A stretch of DNA of 64,000 bases from Ovis canadensis (GCF_042477335.2 NC_091250.1:58225384-58289383); one strand, 5' to 3'. Counted from the first letter of the stretch, positions 25,401-40,400 are shown. The notes: generated by a model not told the origin, from the sequence alone. A program made the numbers and translations.

Positions 25401-28400
25401 CTTTGATTATCAATTCTACTTCAGATAATTTATGATACAGATTTTCTAATGTGTAAAATCATTCTATACACAGAAATTATTAGAAACAAACAATACAGAG
25501 GAACGCCCAAATAAATGATGGTGAGGTCATAAAGGAATATTCAGAGACAAAAAAGAATGAGAAAGCTCTCTAACACTGATAAGGAAGTTTTCAGAAAGGA
25601 AATTCAGTAGTGGGATTAAGAAGACATTTGTGGAGTTTGAACCCCAACTCCACACTAACTACCTCTGTCAACCTGGTCATGGTCCTTCAGTTCTCTATGC
25701 CTTGGTTTCTCCATCTGTAAACTAGGGGTGATAACAGTAGCACCACATTTTATGATGTGGTTATGATGACCAAATAGGTTAATTGTAGGTAAAGATTTAA
25801 GAGAACTCGGTGCATTAAGTACTTAATAAAAGTTAACCACTGTCATCACTACCCTCATATCATCCTAAGAATATCACCAACACAAGGCAGCAGCATCAGT
25901 GTTAAGATATATTGTTCCATGGTCATCATCATCCTTGTATAAGATATACTGCTTCATGGAAACAGGCATGGTTTAGAATGTTTGTAGCATGCTACCTTCA
26001 TATAAAAATGTAAGAAAATAGGATCATGTATTCATTTCATTGTAACATATGTGAAAGTCCTTCGATAATGTATAAAAAAAAAACTATTAAGGGTTATCTA
26101 TTCTGTGGAGATGACACCACCCTTATGGCAGAAAGTGAAGAGGAACTAAAAAGCCTCTTGATGAAAGTGAAAGAGAAGAGTGAAAAAGTTGGCTTAAAGC
26201 TCAACATTCAGAGAACAAAGATCATGGCATCTGGTCCCATCACTTCATGGGAAATAGATGGAGAAACAGTGTCAGACTTTATTTTTTGCGGCTCCAAAAT
26301 CACTGCAGATGGTGACTGCAGCCATGAAATTAAAAGATGCTTACTCCTTGGAAGAAAAGTTATGACCAACCTAGATAGTATACTCAAAAGCAGAGACATT
26401 ACTTTGCCAACAAAGGTCCGTCTAGTCAAGGCTATGGTTTTTCCTGTGGTCATGTATGGATGCTAGAGTTGGACTGTGAAGAAAGCTGAGCACCGAAGAA
26501 TTGATGCTTTTGAACTGTGGTGTTGGAGAAGACTCTTGAGAGTCCCTTGGAATGCAAGGAGATCCAACCAGTCCACTCTAAAGGAGATCAGCCCTGGGTG
26601 TTCTTTGGAGGGAATGATGCTGAGGCCGAAACTCCAGTACTTTGGCCACCTCATGTGAAGAGTTGACTCACTGGAAAAAACTCTGATGCTGGGAGGGATT
26701 GGGGGCAGGAGGAAAAGGGGACGACAGAGGATGAGATGGCTGGATGGCATCATCAACTTGATGGATGTGAGTCTGAATGAACTCTGGGAGTTGGTGATGG
26801 ACAGGGAGGCCTGGTGTGCTGCAGTTCATGGGGCCGCAAAGAGCTGGACACAACTGAGCAACTGAACTGAACTGAACTGAACTGATTCTTTGGAGAAGAG
26901 ACAATAGAGTGTCAGGAGTTTAATTTCTCACTGTACATTGGTGGTTTAGTTGCTAAGTCATGCCCGACTCTTGCAACCCCACGGTCAGTAGTCCGCCAGG
27001 CTCCTCTGTCCATGGGATTCTCCAGGCAAGAATACTGGAGTGGGTTGCCATTCCCTTCTCCAGGGGATCTTCCCAACCCAGGAATCGAACCTGGGTCTCC
27101 TGCATTGCAGGCAGATTCTTTACCAACTGAGCTACCAGAGAAGCCCTTGGTAAATGAAAGAAGAGTAAATGAAACCAGTTTGCCTTGAAAAAAAACTAGA
27201 GATGTAAAAACAAATGAGTGCTCTCTGGTTTCATGTGTTTCTAGGTGAATACAGTAACAAAGGAGAATCAAGATATGGTGGTTATTTTATTTTCACTACT
27301 AATACCAATTAAGTAGTAAGTACTACCATGAATAGTCTGGCCCTCCTCATTCAGTTTTATTTGTTCCCTACTGACCTCTGGTCAATTGGTTATTTCTGAT
27401 CACATAATTCAAACAAACTCAATTTCTACCTAACTCTTTTCTCTGAGAACTTACAATATAAATGGTTATTGTAGGATGCCTACTGAGCTATGTTATCTGT
27501 CTAGAACTATGAATATCTATTTGAGATTTAAAAACAAATATATTATTTTCATTTCACTTTCTAAACACACATTTTTTTTTAAACCACAGCAGGGAAAGTT
27601 TTATGAGCTAGCTGCCAATAAAGGAATTTAGACTTGCTAAATAAAATCCTACATTAAAGCAGTTCTCCAAAAAAAATAATAATAGGATTTTATCTATTAT
27701 TCAAAACAGTGCCAGGTAAAGAAAAAAAGACGTTGACTTCCAATTTCTAAAGCTATGTTTTCTAATTCAGATATGACTTTATTTAAGAGTAGGTATGATT
27801 TCATTAACTTTGCCTTCACATTTCATCAGCAACTCTAAAAATGCCATAGTTTTGTCAACAATTTCAGATCCTTTTCACCTTGCTACCTCTAGGTGGCACA
27901 GTTATATTTAAGAAAAGAGAAAGGATATTCTTTGAAAATAGAAAAAAAAATCTTAGTGCTGTATTTTAGCTTTAAGAATTGTGTATTACATTTTTTAAAA
28001 GATTAAAAGTATGAAAGATAAAAGAATAGCTTATTTCTTCAAGAAAAGGATTATACTAATTTAAACTGTGGAGAAGAACAGCTAGGAAGTTCAAAAATAG
28101 ATGTTTTAACTGGTATTAAATAAGTTTCACATGGTACAGTATCATGTCTTGAACACTGAAGCTTATAAAATGCGTTTTGTTGTGTTTGCATTTCATTTCT
28201 CTTGCCCAACTTTTTCTAGTTAACTACTAAAAAAATTTCAAATGATGCTATATCTCTTATTTCTCCTTCAGTACTTCTCAGTTCCACGTTACTTTATAAT
28301 CAAAACCTGAATGAGAAAACACTTTTAAACTGAAAGAGCAAATGCTTCATATTTTAATTACTGCTTCAAGCATTCTTTGAAAGCCGACTACAAAACAATA

Positions 28401-31400
28401 AAATGTGAACTTACAGAAATCAGACTTAGACTTACAGAACTCAAGCATCTATTTGTGAAGAGAATCCTATACTATTAACACTAAACTCAAAAGGACAGAC
28501 GACTTAGTCAAAACAGCTGAGTTCCTTCCTAGTGTCGACCCCACCCACTGCCTGCTGGGTTAAGTAACACACATATTAATCCTTCTGCCCTGCCTGATAA
28601 TCTATTTACTCCTCTATCTGTTCGGGACACTAGGTAGGTAGCCTAATTTGAGGAGCAAAGAGAAAACCAAAATATAGAGCTGAAGAAAATCTACTCCAAT
28701 TAAAGTATGCTTTAAGACCATTTCCAGTGAAAATGCTCTTTTGTAGTTTTAAGAAAAGAAAATTCACTTAGAGTAAAATATATCATGTTTCAAGATTATG
28801 TGGTGCTTTGATAAAATATTATCTAGATAACAGATTCAGAGCTGGTGGCAGAAATCAAAACGTAGGCATCCTCACTCCCAGGCTAGCCTCAAGCCATTGC
28901 TAAGAAATGTCCTTCATATTCATCAGTAATTTCTTCCGCTCTGCTCTAAATGCATGTATACATGCTTCAGGATGTTAGTATCTTAGAATAACCACAATAT
29001 GCAATAAAAACTAGTACAAATAATTTCATAATTATCAACTCAGAGATCAGATTCACATAAATGATTCATTAATAAAAAATACGTTAATAACTAGCTATTT
29101 CACAAAAGACTAATAAATAGAAAAATAGTAAATAACAGCATTAACTTGATTAGCATTACAATTGAAGACATTTGTGTCAGTGCTGCTGCTTGCAGCAACT
29201 AAACTGAAATTATCACCATTACTCTAAATACAAAAGGAATCTAAAAAGTTATGATGTGTAGTGGGATGAGGCACTAAATAACTAAGCAGGAAAATCTCTC
29301 ACTATTCGTCGTGTGAACATGAAAGTGTTAGTCGCTCAGTCGTGCCTGACTCTTTGCTACCCTATGGACTGTAGCCCTCCAGGCTCCTCTGTCCACGGAA
29401 TTCTCCAAGCAAGAATACTGGAATGGGTATCCATTCCTTTCTCCATGGGATCTTCTTGACCCAGGGATCGAACCCATATCTCTTGCATTGCACTCAGATT
29501 TTTTACCATCTGAGCCACCAGGGAAGCCCCATTTGTTGGGGGAAGAAAGTGAAAGTGAAAGTTGCTCCATCTTGTCCAACCCTTCACGACCCCATGGACT
29601 ATATGGTCCATGGAATTCTCCAGGCCAGAATACTGCAGTGGGTAGCCTTGCCCTTCTCCAAGGGACCTTCCCAACCCAGGGATCAAACCCAGGTCTCCCA
29701 CATTGCAGGCGGATTCTTTACCAGCTGAACCATCAGGGAAGCCCTGTTTACTGTGTATCTTTGGGCAAATGAATCACTCTTGATTAAGAGTTGGACAGCA
29801 TGTTTCCAAATTTTAAGGTCAAGGTCTAGTTGAATTGATTGGCTTAAAGTTTACTGAAAATTCCCATACATTTCACTTAGTAGTAACTCAATTTCCCTTT
29901 AAAATCAGAATGACACCAAATGTCACCTCTTCCTTAATTAAGGGAGCAATTCACGTTAAAAGTTAAAAGAAATCTTCATTTGAGCTTAACTATGCATAGG
30001 GAAGAAATTCGATGGCTTAGTGTTTACGCATTAACATTAACAACTGCCATACCATTAAAACTGCATAGTTACTAAGGGAGTAGCACTGAATGGTAGTGAT
30101 ATTTTCATCCGAATAGAGTATATGGCACCCATCGGACTTCCAGCCTCCTTGTCCATTCAGCAAGTCGAAATCCCACTGGGCAGCCACAGCATCTGCTCCA
30201 TGCGCTATTCGACGCAGCGTCACATTAACGGGGATGTGATGGGTATCAATGTTCACACCATCTGGAGGAAATAGGAAATAAAAATATTTCTGAAACAAAT
30301 TTCATGAACAATTAAATGTCAACATACACGAATGGGCATCTGCAAGTATCTTTTTTTCTCTAGTGGCTCATTAAAATGAGAAGGAACAAAAATAAGCATC
30401 TTTAGGAACAGGGAATGATCAAGTCGTGCTGTCCAGTGACTACAGGAGGACATATGCCACAGACAAACCTATTTTGGTGAGAATCACGGGGGTAACCACT
30501 GTACGCCGCTTTCCATCATCAGCCAAATTTGTTGAATTCCCGGTGGCCGGAAAAAGCTTTCCATTGCGGAATGCGATGAGCTGCAGCTTATAGAGAGAGT
30601 CATCACTTGGTCTGACTTCTCTTTTTTGCTTTGGTGAGAAAAGGGAAGGAGGAAGCTGAATAGAAGCCTCCACAATAGTGTTCTGAAAATATATTTAAAA
30701 AAGAAAAAACAGAAACATAGAAGAGTTGACATCTTAGTAGGTTAAAACCAGAAATATTTTAGACAGTTATGAATACTGACTAGTTACATGCTGAGTACAG
30801 GTTTTAAATATGTGAGCAAGATTTAGTAGTTAAAACAATTTATTCATTAAGTGAAATGCCTAAAGATCATATAACAGCATAGAACAAAAGCAGCAGAAAA
30901 TAAAGAGAAATGTAAACTCTATTTCAAAGCATTAAAGTAGTAAACAAGGGATTATTTCAAAGTGAATTTTCCCCTGATAGTGTATACTGCTGAAGTAAAC
31001 TGCATTAAACAGAACAAGATCTCAGCAATCACTCTGCCTATGAATTTTACAATGACAAAATATGGTGAATGAGCACAAAGGGAGCATATCACAAATGTGA
31101 GTATAATTAATTTGGGCTTATGAAACTTTAAGGTGATTTATGATAGATTCCGACTGTCAAAGAACAGAAGAAATTATACAAAAACATAACAGAACTTTAG
31201 ACTCAGAAACACATTAGGTTTACAAAAACACAGTCACAAAGAGGAACAAGTGAAAAATGCTGGCTGGGCACTAAATGTTCTTCAGATTTCTTTATTAGGG
31301 ATTTTTAAATTATAAATTATTCAGCATTTAATGAAAAATAAATCTGTACACCAAGGAGGCAAATAATAATCTAAAAACTTCCCTATTTTAAGGACTCATC

Positions 31401-34400
31401 ACAGAGCCTTTCTCTTGGCACCAACCTCTCTCTCCAACCCAATGCTCATGATGCCAACAGAATTTCCTCTTCAACAAATCTGTTGTTATTTCAGTTCAAG
31501 TAACACCTTGGCTCCCAAATGTTTAGAAAATACAGCCAAAAATTCTTAAGTATGCCATATAATTTGGCTAAAATCCTTTCCTCAAATTCATCTCCTAACA
31601 CTCCCTACACCACAACCTATGACTGGGCCACAGTGAGTTTATCACTTTTTTTTTTTTGGGGGGGGGGGGTGTCACATTGACAGAAAAAATATATATTTAT
31701 TTATTTTAATTGGAGGTAATTAGTTTACAATATTGTAGTGGTTTTGCCATACATTCACATGAATCAGCCATGGGTGTACATGTGTTCCCCATCGTGAATC
31801 CCCCTCCCACCTCCCTCCCCATCCCATCCCTCAGCGTCATCCCAGTGCACCAGCCCTGAGTGGCCCGTCTCATGAATCGAACCTGGACTGGCGATCTGTT
31901 TCACATATGATAATATACATGATTCGAGTTGATCATTTTTTGACATCCCCTGCTTTTTTTCCTTTTCTTTTTTACTTATTTTTGGCTGTGCTGGCTCTTC
32001 ACTGCTACACAGGCTTTTCTCCAGTTGTGGCGAGTGGGGGCTACTCTTTAGTTGCAGAGTGGAGGCTTCTCCCTGCAGTAGCTTCTCTTTGTTCTGGGGC
32101 ACAGGCTCTATAGTGTTCAGGCTTCAGTAATTGTGGCACATGGGCTCAGTAGTAGCAGCTCCTGGGCTCTAGAGGACAGGCTCAATGTGACATCTGCCTG
32201 GATCAGGGATCCAACCCGTGTCTTCAGCATTGGCAGGCAGATTCTTTACCACCGAGCCACAAGGGAAGCCCCATCCCCTGATTCTTAAATGCCACTGCGC
32301 ACATGCCAGTATCTATGGCTGAAATGCCCCATGATTCTTTCATCTGGTAAGCTCAAACTGGTCAGATCTGATTTTTAGTAAGTTAATTCTGCTGCTTCTG
32401 CAAAGGATGGATCAGGATGAGAAAGGTTGGCAGCCAAGAAGAGAACGACTTTGCAAGGTTTTACTAATAGGGCTTTTGGGGGTGATTAATTACATCACTA
32501 CTGCAGGTACTGCTCCCTATTCTGGACTCGGGCAGCATTCTGCACAGAGCACAGCATAACGAAAGTCCTAAAGTATCCCAGTGTAACTGACTGTCTACTC
32601 CTCTTAACTAGGGTGAGAGAACTTTCAAATGCAGATCATCTCATTTATTTGGGGACTGCCTATGTTAATAATAGTTCCTGGCACTAGCATTAATAAAATA
32701 GCCCATTGTTTATGAAACTACTGAAAGTCTGTGTGGCATTTTTAAGGTTCTACTGAAGCAAACGATTGACTTCAGAATTAGTTCTTAACTACTGTGCTTA
32801 AAACAGTGTTGTAACACAGCAGATAACCATAAATATCTGCTGAAAGCATTTTTTAAGTTTAAATATTGATAGGTGAACATTACTTTTAAATTGCAGATAA
32901 CAAGAAAAAATTTAGTAAAAATATTACATCTGAGAAAACATATAATAAGGTTTCTACTATTCTCCCAAATACAACTTGATAGGCAAACAAAGATATTACC
33001 AATTCATTCACTAACATAGTACATTTCTATTAAGTATATAAATTTATCCTAAGTATTTAAAGATGCATGCCAAAACGGAAAAACATCAATAGATCAATTT
33101 AATTAGAAGGTCAAAATCCTGATGAAATGTTACATGCTGGACATTTATTAAAACTTAAGTACTTAAAAGTCCATAAAATAATTCTACTATGAACACAAAA
33201 TAACTTGAAAACAAAGCACAGCTCTCTGGGAAAGTATTCTTTACGATAAACCAAATTAATTTAAATAAAGAAAGTCATACTTTACTTTCTAAAAGACAGC
33301 TGAAAAAGGAAATGACAATTACAGTTTCTACCAGTCCAATTTTTTTTCTATACAAATTTAAACTGGCAAAACCAACCCAACAACAACAAATTTAAAAAAT
33401 TCCAGAGTAAGGAGAAATCCCTGAGAGATGAGAGCTACAAATTCAAGGCTGTTACATGCTTATAATTTATAAGATATCCTTCAAAGTCCAATAAAGAGTA
33501 TTGTCAAATAATAATTATAGGTCCCTTGGCATAGCCTAGGGAAGGTGGAAAAGCAAACTTCACCTGTATCAAAAATATTTTTATAGTAAATATGTAACAC
33601 TTGCATATTTGATCTCTTTAAAAGAAGTCCCGATCATTTATTACAGAAAGGTTGTAAATCTAATGAAAAAATTCACCAAGGAGGACATCCCCAGCAGTCC
33701 AGTGGTTAAAACTCTGTGCTTCCAATGCAGGGGGTGAGGGTTTAATCCCTGGGTGAGGAACTATGATTTCACATGCTATGTGGCATGTCCAAAACTAATG
33801 GACACATTTGATACATTTATTGTGGCTATACATTTGCCACTTAGCCTGAAGACAAAAACACAAAGGCAATAATTTCATTTAACCATAGATTCATTTTAAA
33901 ATGTATGGATTACAGCAATGGAAATTGACATAAAACATATGAATTAAAGCTACTAAATCAGAAAACTTTCTTTTCAAAGCCTTTGGGAAGCTCTCTTACA
34001 CTGTTGGTGGGAATGTAAGTTGATGAAGTCACTATGGAAAACTGTATGGAGGTTCCTTAAAGAATTAAAAAATAGAGTTGCCATATGATCCAGAAATCCT
34101 ACTCCTGGGCATATATCTCACAAAACAAAATTCAAAAAGATACCTGCACGCCTATGTTTATAGCACACTATTCCCAATAGTCAAGATGTGGAAACAACCT
34201 GAATGCCCACTGAGGTGAATAAAGAAAGAAGATGTGGATACATACAAATGAGATAGTACTCAGTCATAAAAAAATAAAATCATGCTATTTGCAGCAACAA
34301 GGAAGGAACTAGAGATTATGACACTAAGTGAAGTAAGTCAGAAAGACAAATATCACAGATATCACTTACATATGAAATCTACAATGTGACACAAATGTAC

Positions 34401-37400
34401 TTACCTGCAAAACCACAACAGACACACACACACAGAGAACTGATTTAAGGCTGCCAAAAGGGACTCAGGGAAGGAGGGACTGGGATTTCCATGTTAGCAG
34501 ATGCAAACCTTTATATATAGACTAGGTAAACAAGGTCTTACTGTATAGCACAAGGAATTACATTTAATAACCTGTGATAATCATAATGGAAAAGAATATG
34601 AAAATGAATATAAATATATATATATATGTATGGATATAACTGAATGACTGCTGTACAGCAGAAATTACCACAAATTATAAATCAACCATCCTTCAATTAA
34701 AAAAAAACAAACAACCAACTCTTTTGGAAAGATATGTTTTTGGAGTCTAATATCTATTGAAGATTATATGCCATCCCTGGGGGGGGGGGGGGGGGGGGGG
34801 AGGGAGACATGGGGTCTGCAACAAGAAACCAGAATTTGGGTCCCAGCGTCACCAGAAAGTAGTGGCTAGACACTGCAAGATTTTGTCTACCCTCTGAGTT
34901 GCATTTGTCACATATACCTAATGACCTTCCTAACAAATACTTGTGAGGACCAAATGGGATCATAACCATGACAAGCATGAAAGGGAATGGAACTGTGGGT
35001 GGTGTTTTTATTATTGTTTCAGGCATAGCTTGTTATATTGCACTTCACAGATACTGCATTTTGGGGGTGGGAGGAGTTGTTTGCTTTGATTTTAACAAAT
35101 GGAATGTTTGTGGCAATCCTACATTGTCAGATGGTTAGCAATTTTTAGCAAAAAAAGGGCATTTTTTAAATTCAAAGTATGTACATTGTTTTTTTCCCCT
35201 TCATGGATCATGACCTTGTCAAGGCAAAGGGGCTTGCATTACTCAATGAAGCTAGGAGCCATGTCATGCAGGGTCACCCAAGATGGATGAGTCATAGTGA
35301 GAGTTCTGACAAAATGTGGTCCACTTTGCATAGGAACTGGGAATGTTCGGTTCATTGTTGTTGTTCAGCCACTATGTTGCGTCCAACTCTTGAGACCCCA
35401 TGAGTTGTACCATTCCAGGCTTCCCAAGTTAACTGGACATGGTCAGGCAGGAGATTGAAAGATGTAGTGAATATCAACATCTTAGGAATCAGTGAACTAA
35501 AATGGACGAGAATGGGTGAATCTTAATTCAGATGACCTACCTACTACTGTGGGCAAGAATCCCTTAGAAGAAATGCAGCAGCCACCATAGTCTACAAGAG
35601 TCTGAAATGCAGAAGCAATCTCAAAACAAAATGATCTTCATTTGTTTCCAAGGCAATCCATTCAACATCACAGTAATCCAAGTTATGCCCCAAACACTAA
35701 GACCGAAGAAGCTAAAGGTGACCGGTTCCATGAAAACCTACAAAACGTACAACTAACGTAAATTAAAAAAAGATGTCCTTTTCACCACAGGGGATTGGAA
35801 TACAAAAGGAGAAGTCAAGAGACACCTGAGGTAACAGGCAAGTTTGACCTTGGAGTACAAAATGAAGCAGGGCAAAGGCTAACAGAGTTTTGTCATGAGA
35901 AAACCCTGGTCATCGCAAACGTCCTCTTCCAACAACACAACAGACGACTTTATACATGGACATCACCAAATAGTCCGTTATATTCTTTGCAGCTGAAAAT
36001 GGAAAAGTTCTATAAAGTCAGCAAAAACAAGACCTGAAACTCAGCTCCTTATTATACAATGCAGGCTTAAACTGAAGAAAGTCAGAAAAACCACTAGGCC
36101 TTCCAGGTACGACCTAAATCAAGTACTTTGTGATTGTACAGTGGAGGTGATTAATAGGTTCCAGGGATTAGATCTGGAAGACAGAGTGCTGAAGGACTAT
36201 GGACAGAGACACTGTACAGGAACATAGCCAGAGGAGAGAACACAGCCATCCCAAAGGAAAAGAAACTCCAGAAGGCAAAAGGGGCTGGGAGGAGGATTTA
36301 CAAGGAGCTTAGGAAAGAAGAGAAGTGAAAGGCAAGCGAAAAAGGGAAAGATATACCCAACTGAATGCAGAGTTTCAGAGAAGAGAAGGGAGAGATAAGA
36401 AGGCCTTCTTAAATGAACAATGCAAGTAAACAGAGGAAAACAACAGAATGGGAAAGACTAGAGGTCTCTTCAAAAAAACTAGAGCTATCAAGGAACATTT
36501 CATGCAAGGATGGGCACAATAAAGGAAAGAAACAATAAGGACTTAATAAAAGTAGAAGAGATTAAGAAGAGGTGGCAAGAATACACAGAAGTACTGTCCA
36601 AAAAAGGTCTTAATGACCTGGATAGCCATGATGGTGCTGTTATTCACCTACAGGCAGACATCCTAGAGTGTAAAGTCAAGTGGGCCTTAGGAAGCATTAC
36701 TGTAAATAAAGCTAGTGGGAGGTGATGGAATTCCAGCTGAGCTATTTCAAATCCTGAAAGATAATGCTGTGAAAGTGCATTATGCCAGCAAATTTGGAAA
36801 ACTCAGTAGTGGCCACAGGACTGGAAAAGGTCAGTTTTCATTTCAATCCCAAAGAAAGACAATGACAAAGACTGTTCAAACTACCATACAATTGTGCTCA
36901 TTTCACCTGCTAGTAAGGTTCTGCTCAAAATCCTTCAAACTAGGTTTCAGCAATATATGAACTGAGAACTTCCAGATATATAAGCTGGATTTAGAAAAGG
37001 AAAAGGAACCAGAGATCAAATTGCCAACATCTGCTGGATCATAGAAAAACCAAAGGAATTCCAGAAAAACATCTACTTCTGCTTCACTGAATACACGAAA
37101 GCCTTGATTACGTGAACCACAACAAACTATGGAAAATTCTTAAAGTGATTAGAATATCAAACCACTGTCTCCTGAGAAACCTGTATGCAGGTCAAGAAGC
37201 AACAATGAGAACCTTACATGGAACAATGAACTGGTTCAAACTTGGGAAAGGAGAATGTCAAGGCTGTATACTGTCACCCTGCTTATTTAACTTCTATGCA
37301 GAGCACATCATGCAAAATTGCCAGGCTGGATGAATCACAAGCTGGAATCAAGATTGCTGGGAGAAATATCAACAACTTCAGATATGCAGATGCTACCACT

Positions 37401-40400
37401 CTAATGGCAGAAAATGAAGAGGAACTAAAGAGTTTCTTAATCAGAGAGAAAGAGGAGAGTGAAAAAGCTGGCTTAAAACTCAACATTCAAAAAACTAAGA
37501 ACATGGCTTCTGGTCTCATCACTTCATAGCAAACAGAAGAGGAAAAAGTGGAAGCAGTGACCGATTTTATTTTCTTTGGTTTCAAAATCACTGTGGATGG
37601 TAGCTGCAGTCATGAAATTAAAAGATGCTTACTCCCTGGAAGGAAAGCTATGACAAACCTAGACAGCGTATTAAAAAAAAAAAAGCAGAGACATCACTTT
37701 ACCAAGAAAGGTCTGTATAGTCAAAGCTATAGTTTTTCCAACAGTCAAGTATGGATGTGAGAGTTGGACCGTAGAGAAGGCTGGGCTCCAAAGAATTGAT
37801 GCTTTTGAACTATGGTTTTGGAGAAGACTCCTGAGAGTCCCTTGCACTGCAAAGAGCTCAAACCAGTCAATCCTAAATAAAATCAACCATGAATATTCAT
37901 TGGAAGGGCTGATGCTGAAGCTCCAATACTTTGGCCACCTGATGCAAAGAGCCAACTCAATGGAAAAGTCCCTGATACTGGGAAAGACTGAAGACAAAAG
38001 AAGGGGGCAACAGAAGATGAGATGGTTAGATAGCACCACTGACTTAAGGGATAAGAATATGAGCAAACTCAGGAGATAGGGGAGGACGGAGGACCCTGAC
38101 ATGCTGTAGTCCATGGTGTCGCAAAGAGATGGATAGGACTAAGCAACTGAAGAACAGCACTATTTTTTAGGCATAATCAATCACCGATTTAATAGACCAC
38201 AGTATAGTGTAAATATAACTTTTATATGCACTGGGAAACCACAAACTCATGTAACTCGCTTTATTACAGTATTTGTTTTACTGCACTTATCTGGAATTAA
38301 ACCCACAATATTTCAAAGATCTGCCTATACCGCTGTAGGGTAGCAGGTGTTATCTGGAGGCTGGGGAGAGAAAAATGCCTTAAAGTAACTGACTTACCAA
38401 CAATCACCTAGAACCTCACGTTCTGACCGCCACAGTTCAGGATTAGTCTTAAATAATCAAAACTGACAAACTATAAACACACATGAAATTAATGTCATCA
38501 CTGAGCTCTCATCATGAATTTATTTGCATGCATTTTTGCTTATTTAGAATGACACTGAGAAGAACATGGTTAAGTATCATAAGGGATGTTAACTCAAATA
38601 TTTCCACTAGATTTTACCATTCCTTGTGAAATAATCTTGACTCCGAAAACTATGTAATTGATAAATTAAAATTTTCTGAAATCCTCATTTTGTTTAAGTC
38701 TCTAGAATTTTAACAATAAAATTAGAACGGGCCAAAGAGCTAGCTGACTGAAACAGTAATTTGTTCATGTTTTCTTGACTATCTACTCACTGGATTTTAA
38801 ACAGATAGGTGTTCAGATACATCCTAATTATTTTCTTATGCATAATTAGTTATTAACTGCATTCTACCTTTTGATTATCTCACTGCTGAAGATTAACAAG
38901 GATTATGCTTGCCTTTAGAATTTTTTTAACTGACTTCACTAATTAAGCTTGGCTGTTAATTTTTATTCAACGATGTTTATTAGATGTTTCATTCCTCTAC
39001 TCAGGGCCCTGTGCAGAATCTAGAGATAAACAATGAAATAAGCCACAGTCCCTGACCTCAAATATTCAAAATTTAGCAAGGAAGAGACAATAACCATAAT
39101 AAAACAATACAAGCTTAACATTTATTAAGTGCTTGTCCTGTACCAGGCACTGTTGTGTATGTCTTACATATTTGCCTCATTAAACCCTCTCAATAACCCT
39201 TTTGAGTTTAACACCACTTCATGATTCCTATGTAAGAGAAAGAAACTGACATTCAGAGAAGTTAAGGTACTTGCCCAAGTTTGCACAGCTTTTAAGCAGG
39301 GGAACAGACCATGAACACATTTTAGTAGCCATATCTTCTAGCCTCTTAGTATAACTCAACTCACCAGCATATCAGCTTCTATTTATTCCAGACAATGAAC
39401 AAAGCACTATGAACTAATGGCCACAATGAATTCTGTCTGAGAAAAAAAAGGAAGCTGCCATCTGAACTGGTTCTTAGAAGAGAGTAACAGGGATTTCCCT
39501 GAGCAGGGGGGTGACTAAGGCCATGAAAAGGGGCACACATTAAGGAAGGAAGCGTGAAGATGTACACGACTGGCTTGGAAATGAAAACTTCATTTGGGCT
39601 AAAGCCCTCGATGGGACAACAGAAATGTGGGATACATAAAGAAAACCTGATTTCCAAATTCCTGCCAAGAAAATTTTAAAAAACCAATTCGTTCTGGCTA
39701 CAATAATTACTGAATTCAAAACACCAAGAGTTACTAAAAGTTCTTAATATTTAACAAAAAACAGGTAATATTTTGTGATGCTAACAAATCTGACTTACGG
39801 TACCAACAGTGGAAGGAAGCATTTGGTAAAGAAAAAATTTAGATTAGGTGCTGAAAGAGTCATACCACAGGTAATTCAATCTCCAAATGGTTGAATGACT
39901 GAGGGCCAGCACTGGAATTCATCAGTGATGTAAAGAGCAGCTCTGACCTCAAGCAACCCTCAGTCCAGTGCAGGAATAAGAAGCCCATTGGGCCCCTGTG
40001 TGTAACATGCAATGACAGAGATGAGCAAAACGCTATGGGCAAAGTGAGGAAGAGAAATGAAGATGAGGATGGGAGAGGCAAGGATTGACCAGATGGAATT
40101 AGTTAGGATTCTCGAAGGTTACATCCGTCTGCTGGGTGTTATCACAGAACCAAGCAGCTGGGGAAGGGAGGGGAACAGACGAGCAGGGATTCTAGTAGAA
40201 GAATTAGCATGGGGCTGGCCTAAGTAAACTTGGTCAGTGGTTGGAAGAGACAACAAAGTAGACAAGGGCAGATAAATGCCAAATTATTAAGTTACTGACA
40301 GCCAGCCTCCCAAAGGACATGAAGAATTTATCGTGGGATCTGCAAGGTCATCTCCATGTGGGACAGACCCAGGGATAACATTCACAATCAAAGAATGTGA

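Larger units (their letters stand above)
16317..30052 (-). other. ADGRA3 intron, 13.7 kb, largest in window
   Basis: Dense in repeats: three large BovB fragments plus one nested in L1, six Bov-tA copies, an old LTR with two insertions, and L1 pieces. Nothing recognised in 25400-26100, 27150-29315 and 29745-30050 apart from one MIR-like stretch. Confidence 0.85.
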
